This document shows positions 44,091 through 54,735 of a stretch of 64,000 bases of DNA, piece by piece; the first letter of the stretch is position 1; each line of letters starts with the position of its first letter. This stretch comes from Argyresthia goedartella (Eukaryota > Arthropoda > Insecta > Lepidoptera > Argyresthiidae), in contig OX463808.1 of assembly GCA_949825045.1 (NCBI GenBank), positions 31,433,674 to 31,497,673 of the forward strand, in the 5' to 3' direction. Both the position numbers and the translations under genes were made by a program. Under the pieces are notes generated by a model. It was not told the origin of the DNA, searched no databases, and saw only the letters and a list, made by a program, of their open reading frames with translations.

Positions 44091-44530
44091 GCGTAACAGC
44101 TAAGCAATTCTTCTTCCGTCAGAGGAGTAACGAGATCTTTAGAAAATTCAGACCTAAGGTCAGGAGGTGAAGCATTCGCGAAGCTAGATTTACTTATATT
44201 TGTTGAGTTGGTATTTTCACTTTCTTGACAATGAGGTTTCGGTTGATAGAAAGGTTTTATGGAGCTAATAGGGACATCATTATTTTAAGCTTGGTTATTA
44301 TGTTTAAGCTTTTGTTTAGGTTTTAGTTTAACGGGAAGTATGTATAGTATTAGTATTGTATAGTTGCTAGGGCGACAATGATGAATAAAGAGTCTTGATC
44401 CAGCCATCTTATGCATCACGAGAACAATTTTCACTAAGACCTTGACAAGGGTAACAATTTTTTTCACCGTCTCCACACGTTTTGAGCGGAGTGGTCATTC
44501 GAGCGACCAACCTTTTAATCTGACTGTATT
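44091..44530 (-). pseudogene. Unrecognised coding-like remnant
   Basis: On the minus strand one frame reads SSIKPFYQPKPHCQESENTN, then SPPDLRSEFSKDLVTPLTEE and LLSCYAGNERKGQL before a stop. An upstream overlapping frame reads TTPLKTCGDGEKNCYPCQGL followed by SENCSRDA-stop. Composition and Cys spacing look protein-like, but stops interrupt both and I know no matching family. It may be a dead host or transposon gene, or chance. Confidence 0.2.
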
Positions 44531-45521
44531 TCGTGATAAGCAAAAGAAAATGTTACATGAAAATGTATGTTCACAACTTATAACTAACGCAATTTGTGTT
44601 AACAATATTTTGCGTTGAAGGCAGTAGTTATCTGCAGTTCATTACGTGACCGTGTTACATCACTATGGATGCATTTCAGGATCGAATGAATTTCCATTAA
44701 TATTCACGACACTTGCAATATGTCAGCCGTGTACGCTGTAATAACTTACATTCTACCGGAGGACGTAGATACAACGTAACTTTGAAAAATAAGCGGAGCA
44801 TTTTCTGTTGAAAGTACTACAACTGATAATTATGCAAACAATAAACAGACTATTAAAATGTAACGCACTGGGCCCTAGGCAATGTTGTTTGGAGAAGAGT
44901 TTAATTTGTTCATGACGCATTTTATAGATTTATTAAGCCGATAACGGTCAATTTTTTTTTTTTTCATTTAAAACTGGGCAACACAGAAACATGCTAAAAA
45001 TAAATTCCTAGAGCTACCTGCCGTTTATGTGAACCGTGTTTCCGTTACAGTTTTATCGCGTTCGTTTTATGTTTACGGAATGCGTGCCTCGGAGATTAGG
45101 AAACCCGGCAGGCGTGAAATTTATAACTCCCCGAATATTCAGTATAAAAATGCTTCATTTTGTCAAATGGAGCCCAGTATATTGCGTATCATTAACGATT
45201 CTATCTCCCCAGCAGAGATATGGGGTTCTTAGATTGACCTAGAGTGAGACCCGCTTTTGCCAAATCTTTCTCCAAAACATCGTGATGAAACCTTTATATC
45301 TCAAAAGCTGTGGCGATGTGCTAGCCCCTATCACGAAAAATTATTTATTGCATAACAGGTGGCTCTGCCATCCCGTATTGGCCAAGACGTGTCACTATGC
45401 TGAACGTACTCTACGTTTGTTGTGTTTATCTCAAGTTGACGATACAATTTTACAAGATATTTTTTTATATTTCAACACTACGAAACCGTAAGTGAGCACA
45501 GCAATTTGCTTGGTGTTCCAG
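44531..45521. other. No gene seen upstream of the candidate exon
   Basis: Short frames at 45029-45242 have no recognisable motif. gcgatgtgctagcccctatc at 45312 is a weak copy of the word shared by 26.78 and 43.57 kb. Confidence 0.4.
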
Positions 45522-45620
45522 TGGCGAGTCCCCCCGGAGGCGCCGGGCCGCCGCGGGAGTCCCGCGACGACGCTCCCCGGCCGCCGCCGCCGCCCGCGCC
45601 GCCCAACGGCACCCCTCCCA
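45522..45620 (+). CDS. Candidate host exon, proline-rich, 99 bases
   Basis: A 99-base segment of very high GC in AT-rich surroundings, preceded by ttgcttggtgttccag and followed by gtaagcact, both good splice consensus. Length divisible by three makes it a symmetrical exon. All three frames are open; the phase 1-1 frame reads ASPPGGAGPPRESRDDAP, then RPPPPPAPPNGTPP. That frame is the most protein-like, because the others give long Arg or Ala runs. I do not recognise the gene. If real, the flanking tens of kilobases are its introns. Strand and splicing are inferred, not shown. Confidence 0.45.
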
Positions 45621-46389
45621 GTAAGCACTAGAAAAGACCTGCACTGTTTTAAATATATTTCCCAATTTGATAAAGGTGTCGATTCTGACTAACTCCATCA
45701 TAAAAATGCGACTTTTTGAAGAATAACGACGCCTGCCTATAAACTGATGAGGTGAAACTGAATTGACAAACAGAGGCAGAGGCCCAAACCTTTTTGGCTG
45801 TGGGGCTATCAACAGATGATTAATTATTTTTCATAGGTTTTGAACTTTATTAACTAGCAATAAGGTTCAAAATCGCGGGCAATTTTTTGATCCACTCACA
45901 GACGCGTGGTTAACTGGATGCCAAAATTGATGTTTTTAGAAAGTTAAATATAAACCAGACTATATTTATTGTAACAAAAATTGCATGATGCATTATTTTC
46001 TAGAAATTATTAAATTCTTTTAGCCTGATTGGTGAAGTCATGCATCTTTAATGTGATCGGGTATAATGGGATGATGGCATTCGGATTGTCCAGGATTCAG
46101 TACCATATAGAAATATGGACCATCATTAAAAAAAAAAATATATGATTTTTTACCAAACTCGTACTGCCGATTGAGCCATTACTTTAAAACAATGTTATAT
46201 TATCAGTGATTTCGTTCATACTGTATAAGTAAAATAAACAACGCGTTGTTTTGATGTACGTGTCCTCAATTGATCTCAGAGCACGGCAAATTTTGTCCCA
46301 ACATTTCTAAAAGAGATAAGACACTACTATTATCTGACCATATAATGATGATGTATTCAGTCTGATTTCTATTATTATTATTAATAAAC
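45621..46389. other. No gene seen
   Basis: The frame opposite the exon (45431-45812) is a GC-driven shadow. ttgaactttattaactagca with aaggttcaaaatcgcg (45840-45880) weakly echoes 9620-9660. Confidence 0.4.
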
Positions 46390-46640
46390 TTTATTACGGA
46401 GGGAGTGAAATGACGCAAAGACACGTCTGGTAACTTCACAGATATGAGGTGACCCGGACAACAGGTTATCGAAAATAACCCCAAGGTTCTTGGCGTTCTC
46501 GCTGTATGATAGTATGGTACCATCAAGGCATTTTCTGTAATAGGTTAAGACTGCGCCGTGTTCTCATAATCATAGCTTGAGATTTGCCCGGGTTGACCAG
46601 CAGCCCATGCGAAAGAGCCCATTGCCTGATTTTATACATT
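46390..46640 (-). pseudogene. LINE-R RT fragment
   Basis: On the minus strand: DGTILSYSENAKNLGVIFDN, LLSGSPHICEVTRRVFASFH, SLR, then a jump into AT-rich taataataataat. It matches YDGTIINYSEKAKNLGVIFD of the copy at 6.5 kb closely. Upstream, VNPGKSQAM-type sequence is out of frame. Both ends are truncated. Confidence 0.85.
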
Positions 46641-46753
46641 TTTTTACCAACCTGCAAGCCTACAACATATGTATATTGTGGTATTTACTTTAAATTGTTG
46701 ATATTGAACAGCAAATTATTAATTAATCTTTAGCCTAAAAGGAGAATCTAGTT

Positions 46754-47020
46754 GTGGCCTTTATAAATTATTTTAAGTGTACACTAACAGTGGTAGCTAT
46801 CGTTCTTTGCAATTCTCAAATATTCGCGATCAATACAAAGCATTTTGTGAATAGTATCGACTTATTTATGCTTTTAAAAGAGAAGCTTAAAAGATTTTCG
46901 TATGGTGTAAAATTTTGTAAACATCTAAAACAGGAGCTTGGCTTACAATTGAATGAAGAAAACACTGTCATTTTCTCAGTATTTTGCCGGAAGTATACTT
47001 CTAATATGAAACGTAGATGA
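46754..47020 (+). other. Open frame upstream of Transib, unassigned
   Basis: The frame starts with GTG and reads through CKHLKQELGLQLNEENTVIF and SVFCRKYTSNMKRR. It might be the extreme N-terminus of the Transib protein, since spacing and strand fit, but I cannot align it to a known block. Confidence 0.2.
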
Positions 47021-47099
47021 ACTGCTGCTAATCATTCTTTCAATAATGGTTATGAAATGTATGACCCAGTTTCTTTGCTATGAGCCATCTTGACTATAT

Positions 47100-49408
47100 A
47101 GAAAATCTACCTCCTAGAGAACATGAAGCTTCTACTTCCCTTACTTCGAGGAAACTATTCCAAGAACTGGGCTCAACACAAAAAGAAGACGTATTCAAAT
47201 TATAAGTAATTCCTTGTCTCCATAAAAACTGTTAAGGTCAACAGTAAAATCTTTAAAGGACAATAGTAATGAAGACGTAGGCAGATTTTTGGACCATCTT
47301 ATTAATCATCCCGAATATATTCATAAGGTTCCGTCCAGTTTAAATAAAAAAGGTATATTAAGGCACTGGGTCTGTTAGTGTCACTTAAACTTTTAAAGTG
47401 ACAATATACGAGTCTGAGAGAGTCAGCCAATGAATAACATTTTGGTCTGTTTCCTTCATATTTAAAAGTTGGCAAAACTAGATTGTTATCCCTCAAAGGA
47501 ACATTTAACTGTTACTGACGAAGGAGCGCAGATAAAATTGCAAGCTTTGCTTGATTTAACTGTGTCCAGACTCATAATTGCAAATCATTTAAAATTAAAT
47601 ACAAAGGCTAATGTAAAACTTGTAAGCAAATGGGGCTATGATGAGGCTGCTGGACAAATCAATTTTAAGCAAAAGGCTAATTTGGATGATTCAAGTATAT
47701 TTATGAATAGTTTGGTTCCATAAGGATTCTTTCGGATGATGTTATTATGTGGGAACACAATCGACCGTCAACTACTTATAATGTCAACCTATTATGTTCA
47801 AATTCATGAAAGAAACAAAAGGGTCAGCAGAAAGGGAAAAAAAAGTAGTTAAAGACCAAATTTAAGTCCTGCAGCCCTCAAAGGTAGGAAGCTTACCTTT
47901 AAATCACGAATTGTTCTTGACTATGGATAGATGGCAAAAAACATATTTTTCTGATACTTCGCCTCCTTCCTGCGATATCTGTAAAGCAAAGCCCTCAGAA
48001 ATGAACAATCTAAACGCGATTTACTGAAGATCAGTAGATAAAGATAAAAAGAATATAAAGATAAAGTGTTATAAAAATGGGCTATTAGAGCTATTTATAA
48101 CCTACACAGTCGTGGCTCCCTGAAGAAACTGTTAAAAGAAATTAGCATTATGACTGTACCGTTTCAATATATTTATGAAAAATTTATGTACGTTAGGAAG
48201 AACATAAAATGCTTCAATAAAAATGTTGAGAAGCACAAGCGAAATAATATAAGAAGCGGAAATAAACTAGCTAAAGTTAGAACTTCATTTGTGGGTTTAA
48301 GTATACAATACTATAACAAAATACCGGAAGAGATATTAAATTTGTCAGAGAAGAAACTTAAAGGCATTGTTGAAAAATAATTATGTTATAAAGCATATTA
48401 TAGGTTAGATGTTTACATTAATGACTCTGATTTTCCAACGCAGCACAAGAACCACGCACACTATTGTAACACAAGACCTATCTAAAAAAAAAACAGAAAA
48501 GAAAAGTAGGCCGTGTTGCAGTGTACAAGTTTCTTGCGCCGCTTCTTCTCCGCTGCTATTACACTTTCCGAAGCGGTAGTAGATTTTCTTGCATTATATA
48601 GATTCAAACGACATTCAAAAATAGTTCGTAAGAATCTATTTTGAATAAAAAAAAATAAGTTTGAAGTTTGAAAGAAATGTATAAATACGGACTTTCATCT
48701 TTACATGACTGGATCAGATGTATAGAATGTTTACTTCACATAGGTATGTATTAATAATACTGCACTTATAATTCTTAATAAGATGTCTGGTTACGATGTC
48801 GATGTTAGACTTCAAGCAATGAACTGCAAGAAAAGAAAATAAAGATAAATTATAGACTCGTAAGAGGTAAAATCAAGAATCGTTCCGAAATAAATGCAAT
48901 TTGCAGATTGACATCGTTAAACATGACGTGGGAACCACAAATTATGGCAACACTGCTAGAAACTTTTTCGGAGATAGTAAAATAACTGCACGTATTACAG
49001 GCATAAATGAAGATTTACTCAAAAGGTTTCATGTTATTCTGCAAACAATAGCATGTGGAGAACATATAGATGTTGCTTAATTTTTTCAGTATTGCCGAGA
49101 AACATCAGCGTTGTTTGTAAATCTATACCCGTGGTACAATATAACTGCTAGCATCCATAAGATACATGGATCAGACATAATTAAGCATTTTGGGTTAATG
49201 CCCTTCAAAAATCTTTCTAAAGACGCTGAAGAAGAGAAGCAAAGATATAGAGAAGGACATTCCAGAAAAGTAAGCAGGTATGCGTCAAATGAGGAGATAC
49301 TTAATAATCTCCTTTTGTCTTCCGATCCTGTGGATTATATATGTGGTGATATTTTATAAATTACAAACAAACACTTGAGTCCGCGATTTCAAAATCCGTC
49401 AAACTGTG
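47100..49408 (+). pseudogene. Transib transposase remnant (RAG1-related DDE), interrupted by a LINE
   Basis: Pieces in order: an N-terminal region from about 47165 (KLLRSTVKSLKDNSNEDVGR), FPSYLKVGK, then from 47469 LDCYPSKEHLTVTDEGAQIK, LQALLDLTVSRLI and LVSKWGYDEAAGQINFKQK with the first catalytic Asp. Near 47915 TM-(DGK) with a small frameshift marks the second acid, then CDICKAKPSEMNNL. After the LINE insert: KYGLSSLHDWIRCIECLLHI, GTTNYGNTARNFF, ARITGINEDLLKRFHVILQT, SALFVNLYPWYNITASIHKI, and the C-terminal block to 49359. Order and motifs match Transib transposases, relatives of the RAG1 core. The candidate 3' terminal repeat, read inwards, is cacagtttgacggattttga (ending 49408). Many stops; clearly dead. 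Confidence 0.82.
48060..48675 (+). pseudogene. LINE RT C-terminus and 3' tail inserted in Transib
   Basis: Reads RAIYNLHSRGSLKKLLKEIS, IMTVPFQYIYEKFMYVRKNI, VRTSFVGLSIQYYNKIPEEI, with a stop at 48378-48380. The rest of the C-terminus follows in frame (CYKAYYRLDVYINDSDFPTQ). The tail has gccgcttcttctccgctgct and ends taagtttgaagtttgaa at about 48675. The Transib reading resumes two to three codons later. It is the same family as the RT at 32.2-33.4 kb. Confidence 0.8.
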
Positions 49409-51004
49409 CGCCCCGCCGCGCCCCGCCGCCGTCCCCCCTTGACATATACAGAGACAGATAGATAGTTAAAAACAATAAGTGAAATTTGGTTGTGTTCCGT
49501 GAATACCGAAAATGATGAATAAAACTTGATTATATTTTAAATTTCTTTGTGACATTATGCAACTTGACAATATAAGCTGTGTTTCTATTATAATTACATC
49601 ATGAATGGTAGTTTTTAATACAAAATAAACAGGTGGAAAATACGTCGTTTACGTCCTAAAACTTATCAAATTTAATCGCATATATTTTTAAGTAGATAAA
49701 TATTTTTAGAAAAATGTTGGAACAGGAACCTAGGTGAATACTGTATTACTACGAATAACGGCATATATAGGTACGTTGAAATATTCTCGAATTTAAAATT
49801 ATTATGGTATTAAGTTTGTATGGAAATTTCATTGTTCGCCGGCTTCTTAAGATCGTGAGTTTAATTTCCAGCAAAGCACTTCGAAATATTCTGGAACTCT
49901 GGATGAGACATGATTGCGCAGACTAATAGACAGTTCAATAGGATGAGGGTCTGACATGTTTATCTCTGTCTGCTAAATCCAACTAATTTGAGATTAAGTA
50001 GACAAGTTTTAGATATGCTAATAATATGTGCACTAGTGTCTGACAATAATATACAGGCAAAAATTCAATTCAATATTATAATTAACCTCGAGTTTAGAAC
50101 AAGCTTCAAGCAACAGTATTCGTCTCTTTACATGATACCTACAAATCTATGTTTTTTATGTTATATTAACCGATATCTATAGCAATAGTAACTCAATAAC
50201 ATTCGTACTGAAAAGCTTGATGGATAACAGAAACATCTCTTTTCTGTCGATAGCCAAAAACGCCCTTTGAAATATAAATAAATACATCTGAAAGCTTTTC
50301 CGACCTTAACAGCGCTCGGAAATAAAAGTTGCAGGGAGCATACCCTGAATATTTCATGTAACAATACTTTGTCTTCGGAATGGTATGTTTGTTATGTGAA
50401 ATGGGTCTTAAGGCATATTGCCTATAATGATAGGCTGTAGAACTAACTTTATGTTTATGGCTTACACACAATGTCCATTTATGTAGTTTGTGTTTGTTAA
50501 ACTGCAAGCTTGTGCTGTGGTGTTTCAAACGTTATGTTTTGTTTATTAAATTGAAGTAGGAATTTAATTTCCTGTCCTTTTTATTTTGCTCCTTTCCTCA
50601 TGACATGTTTTTTATCATCATTTATGTTTTTCGCATGAATATACGAGTAATTATATTTATATTAATTTATTTATATATTACTAAATGAATTAATCATATA
50701 CGCCCCGCAGAATGGTAACGTCAAGAAGTGTATCGTCATAGTGACGTCAGTTCCTGTAAGGTAGTTAGCAAACATACAAAGTATTTCTAAGTAGGTCCAA
50801 TAATATCTTTGTGAGCAGTATTTATGGTTGTGGTGGGAGCCATCTCGTAAAAGCTATGTAAATCGGGATATATCATTTATTTTTTATTTTTATCTATTTA
50901 AGCATCTGAATTAGGTCCACGGAAACTATGAGGTTTGTATGTGGATCCTTGTTTATGATATCACAATACATGTTTCATTTTTCAACTTCAGATATCAACT
51001 CCAC
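49409..51004. other. No gene seen
   Basis: A short GC-rich run gccccgccgcgccccgccgc (49411) follows the Transib end. The rest is AT-rich and without supported frames. Confidence 0.45.
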
Positions 51005-51710
51005 TCATGATTCCTGTTTGGATTCAGAGTTGGTGCTACTTTCTGTACTCTCTGATTCATTTTTAGACATGAACTCGATCAATCTATCTCCGTACCCTGT
51101 AATATTTCTTCGAGACTTGACATGGTTGACCTTTTTGTTCCAGTTGGTGTTATCAACTTTTAAGTATCTATTTATTTTTACCCAAATATCCGCAGAAGAG
51201 TGCCAATACCTTTTCTTGGCTTGGCATGGATACATGCCTCGACAATATATATCACTATTTTTTGTCAGCACCAAGTGAATCATTAGCTTTGTATTAGGTC
51301 TCTCAATTAAAGTAATCCTTTTTTAATAAAAATTTTTGAATTGATATCACAATCTGTTCCCATTTGTTCTTTATAATTATTATAAATATGTTCTCACTTT
51401 CTTCATAATTTAAATCTCGCTTAGCAGCAGTTATTATGTTTTTCATAGTAGTAATTTCTTTCGGCTATGTATATATTGAATTAATTATATGTCTCAAAGC
51501 TATTAAAGTCATCCAGATATATTATTTCTTCTCGCTGTTTCATTTTCGGGGTTTTTAATTCACAACCAGTAGCCTCAGAATTTTATTTTTTCCTTCTTAT
51601 TTTTGAGGCTGTATTTTTGACAACTCCTGTGGCGGCAATTGCACGTTCTGTAAGTTCTGCTTTAATTTCAGGTATCTTAGCGTGTCTGTTATAATTTCTA
51701 CGGAAACTAT
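51005..51710 (-). pseudogene. DDE transposase remnant with N-terminal helix-turn-helix
   Basis: On the minus strand from 51699: RHAKIPEIKAELTERAIAAT then GVVKNTASKIRRKK, an HTH of the 'A-x-x-T-G-V-x-x-x-T-V-S-x-I' type found in an insect family with a DDE_3-like nuclease. Next come ELKTPKMKQR and LDDFNSF, the usual P-x-K-x-R and L-D-D-F-D words. The piece 51283-51005 ends HVKSRR-(N)ITGYGDRLIEF followed by a Ser/Glu-rich tail, as in the C-terminus of that family. The nuclease core is largely missing. The family assignment rests on motif memory only. Confidence 0.4.
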
Positions 51711-51929
51711 AACGTTCCGTTCAGTCCGATACATTCTTAAGTGAATTACTTACTTTGCTAAGCAAACTCTCTAAGTATTTGAGTATTCTCTCTTCTTTTC
51801 AAAATAATCATCTACATTCACAATTTTTTGGCGAGCGCCGCTATTGAGTATTGTTCCACTCGCCTTTCCCGGTAATTTACACGTGAACGTGATAATAATA
51901 TATTATTCATTAGATAAAATAAATCAATT

Positions 51930-52058
51930 AGGTTGTCCAACACCACAACAACAACTGGTGGGAGGTAGCCCAGGGGCGTGAAGAGTGGAGGAGGGGAAGA
52001 GAGGCCTTTGCCCAGCAGTGGGATGATGTAGGCTAATAATAATAATAAGGTTGTCCAA
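51930..52058 (+). mobile_element. RTE-like LINE 3' end with 11-base target duplication
   Basis: aggttgtccaa at 51930-51940 is repeated at 52048-52058. The 107 bases between encode NNNWWEVAQGREEWRRGRE then AFAQQWDDVG-stop, the C-terminus typical of RTE-type RT (W-x-x-x-A-x-D/G-R-x-x-W...QQW), followed by (taa)n. This is a severely 5'-truncated but structurally complete retroposition event. Confidence 0.88.
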
Positions 52059-52194
52059 TGTCCAGTGATATAACAAATTATCATGCTATTACTGTCACCA
52101 TGCCACAGATATTTAAATAGATACTACAATACTGTTGTTACTGGTGGATACGTCTATGAAAACGAAGGAGTATTATCTACATGCAATTACACGC

Positions 52195-52354
52195 CTATAC
52201 TGCGATTCTTAATTTGAGGCCAGAGATGTACACAAACAACTGTCATTTTTCAGTACAAAAAGTATAATATGAATGTCAAAGACAACGGTTTTGTTCTAGA
52301 ACATGACAGTTGTTTGATTACATTTCTGGCTTCAAATTAAAAATCGCAGTATAG
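52195..52354. mobile_element. MITE-G (ctatactgcgat termini)
   Basis: ctatactgcgattcttaatt on the left pairs with the complement of aattaaaaatcgcagtatag on the right. The arms extend inwards through ccagagatgta and caactgtca to about 60 bases. It is 160 bases in total with no coding capacity. Confidence 0.88.
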
Positions 52355-53063
52355 TTATGTCTATCCTCATTTCTCACCTTTTTTCTTGCCCTAGGAAGAG
52401 TTATGCCAAGCTACACCTTGGCAAGAAAACCTTAAAAAAATATACAAAGTTCATTTCTCTGGAAACTAAAACGAAGTTCATCCCACACTCCTTTGTACGA
52501 GTTTTGAAAACAAATATCACATTCCCTCCTTAACTATGGTGAAACTATCAAACAACAAACTATAGCTTTCATGATTTAGTGCTCACTTTTAGGAACTTAT
52601 ACTTAATAGCTTTAACGTGGGGTACATCGTTTGTTATTACGTAAGTAAATGTAACTCAATGTTTGTTATTACCACCCCCTCAGGGACACGTCTCGGAAAT
52701 ATGATTTCTTCAAATATAATATCTATGTATTTATTTATACAAACTTTCGAAATCAAATGTACGGTGGAGATATTTTTTATAAATATTTAGCAGTGTTTGT
52801 ATTAAATAGTAGATGTAGAATGCAGCCGAGTCTGTTTAATCTTTCAATTACGCAGCGAGGGTAGCAGCAAAATACTAGGTTGAACATTAAGGTCAACTTT
52901 AATAACATACAAACAACAAAAAGGGAAACATCCCGCCGCCTTTTGAGTGACCTCAGGGGAATACTTGGCCCAGAATAATATAATCCATCTCCGAGGAAAT
53001 CCAATGGAGGGATGAAATGTAGGACGTGTTACATTCGAAAATAAAATTGTAGGGGGTCTCAAG
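52355..53063. other. No gene seen
   Basis: Opposed short frames at 52777-53092 are low-complexity shadows of each other. No known repeat. Confidence 0.4.
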
Positions 53064-53361
53064 TTGACAATTTGATTTTTCCTAAGTACCAAGAAGGAAA
53101 ATTGAATTACCGGCTAAATAAACATGCCCGCAACTGTGCCTCTGGTACCATGTATGGGAAAAGTCGTGACGATATGTATTTAAACTTCGGAATTGAGAGC
53201 AAAAAAAACAATTGAAAATTTTATTTTTCTAAGTACCAAGAAGGAAAATTGAATTACCGGCTAAATAAACATGCCCGCTGTGCCTGTGCCTCTGGCACCA
53301 TGTATGGGAAAAGTCGTGACGATATGTATGTAAACCTCGGAATTGAGACTGAAAAAAACAA
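53064..53361 (+). repeat. Tandem duplication, two units of about 147 bases
   Basis: Units at 53064-53210 and 53212-53361 share ctaagtaccaagaaggaaaa, ttgaattaccggctaaataa, acatgcccgc, accatgtatgggaaaagtcg and tgacgatatgta, with about a dozen differences. Part of the unit resembles the dispersed word at 0.63 kb and 9.22 kb. Confidence 0.9.
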
Positions 53362-53430
53362 CGTTCCAACGTTAGTTCTCCCAAAAGATACAACTCCCGC
53401 CAGGTTTCTTGCCCCGTGAGCGGCCTCTCA

Positions 53431-53454
53431 CCTCTCTCTCTCTCTCTCTCTCTC
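53431..53454. repeat. (CT)n microsatellite
   Basis: About eleven uninterrupted CT units. Confidence 0.95.
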
Positions 53455-53631
53455 GCCCATTTATGCATCTCTCTTGCACCCATGCGCCGCCTCCTCTAGG
53501 CGGCATTCAGAGGCTAAGAATTTTTTATCATCATTGGAACAATAGGAAGCGAGATATTTGCCAAAACCCGTTTTTTGTTATTTTGAGCTTGAATATCGTG
53601 AGATGCGGACACTTGATTGATTGTATCTTGT

Positions 53632-53695
53632 GAGACAATATTTAAACTGTTAAGCCTTATATTGTTATAAGGCTTAACAGTTTAAATATTGTCTC
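53632..53695. repeat. Perfect hairpin, 30-base arms, 4-base loop
   Basis: gagacaatatttaaactgtt, aagccttata pairs without mismatch with tataaggcttaacagtttaa, atattgtctc around ttgt. Confidence 0.97.
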
Positions 53696-53699
53696 TCTT

Positions 53700-54325
53700 A
53701 ATTGTTATAATAATAATAATAATAATATTTATTTATTTCAGATATACATCCATAATTAAACACGGTAAAATGAAAAATAAATTGAAATAATGACACAAAA
53801 CAAAAAATAAATTAATTGGTAACACAGAAAACAAGATCTAAGTATGTAAGATAAGTCCACACACTCATTCGTCCTTCTGTCATAATTATGTCTATTACAC
53901 ATCCATCACACAACACATTCACTTACTTCTTATTCCTGTTTAAGTGCACATCCACCCAGTGCTTCATCATAGGGCTGTCGACCCTATCAGCCAGCCTATG
54001 AAGATACCATCATCATTAAAATCATAGGAAGGGAGATATTTGCGAAAAAACCGATTTTTGACACTTTTGACACGTGAGTTACTGTTACTTTTGGGACAAT
54101 ATTAAGGATGCCCAAAAGAAGGTTTATGCAAGTTTCCAGCTTATTATCCCCAATTCCGAGATTGACCCTTTAATTTAACTTGCAATGTATGTTATACACG
54201 CATACATACGTGTATGTTGTATGTTCGGGCCAAATTTTTCGGGTCGAAATTGACCCACTATCCGATTTCCGATTGAGCTGAAATTTTGCATTCTTTTGTA
54301 AATCTGATGACAACACAATATTTTG
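53700..54325. repeat. (TAA)n tract and repeat fragments, no gene
   Basis: ataataataataataatatt at 53707-53726 borders AT-rich sequence that may be the 3' tail of a minus-strand LINE. Bases 54005-54070 (tcataggaagggagatattt) repeat the word at 53545 and 1705. Confidence 0.5.
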
Positions 54326-54425
54326 GTAACATGGACCTGATCTGATGCTGGAGCCGGAAGGTGGCTATGGGAACTATTTAATAAAATGACGCAACCCTAT
54401 CGAGTTGGGGCGCGTTTTATTCGTA
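54326..54425 (+). repeat. Dispersed repeat unit (as at 5.06 kb)
   Basis: acatggacctgatctgatgc, tggagccggaaggtggctat, then aaaatgacgcaaccctatcg; same family as 5058-5285. Confidence 0.75.
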
Positions 54426-54470
54426 CTAAATCCGCCGTCTGGTCTCAAGTAGGCGAATGTACAGTTATAA

Positions 54471-54623
54471 GTTTTGGAGTCAGAAAGACCCAAGGAGTTC
54501 CTGTCCTTTAAACTTCGTGTGCCTGCGGACCTCAAGACGATGTTCCTGGCCAAAGATAACTGGCCGGAGGGCATCGTTAACCGTCGCTATAGGGAAGCGA
54601 GACCGAAGAAGAAAATCCCTAGC
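54471..54623 (+). pseudogene. LINE ORF1 C-terminal fragment
   Basis: The frame ending at TAG 54621-54623 reads RPKEFLSFKLRVPADLKTMF, then LAKDNWPEGIVNRRYREARP and KKKIPS. The pattern S-F-K-L-x-V-P ... W-P-x-G-I-x-x-R-x-Y/F is that of the C-terminal domain of insect LINE ORF1 proteins. It is sandwiched between units of an unrelated dispersed repeat. The start is not present; upstream is a stop at 54468-54470. Confidence 0.55.
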
Positions 54624-54735
54624 TAGGTTAGATCATGTTTTGTGTTTTTATAATAAATTATTTATGTCTAGTTGTAAGGTATTATAAATATGGGTTTTTG
54701 TTAACCTGAAATAAAGATATTAATCATACAATATT

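Noticed and set aside
45431..45812. Minus-strand Ala/Arg-rich frame opposite the 45.5 kb GC island
   Set aside because: It exists only because the GC-rich segment lacks stops in all frames. The splice consensus supports the plus strand.
49405..49435. CpG-like run as a promoter or exon
   Set aside because: Only about 30 bases, low complexity, no splice or start context; it sits at the inferred Transib end where a GC-rich target is expected.
50193..50528. 111-codon minus-strand frame
   Set aside because: No recognisable domain, an overlapping second frame of similar length, and AT-rich composition; likely chance.
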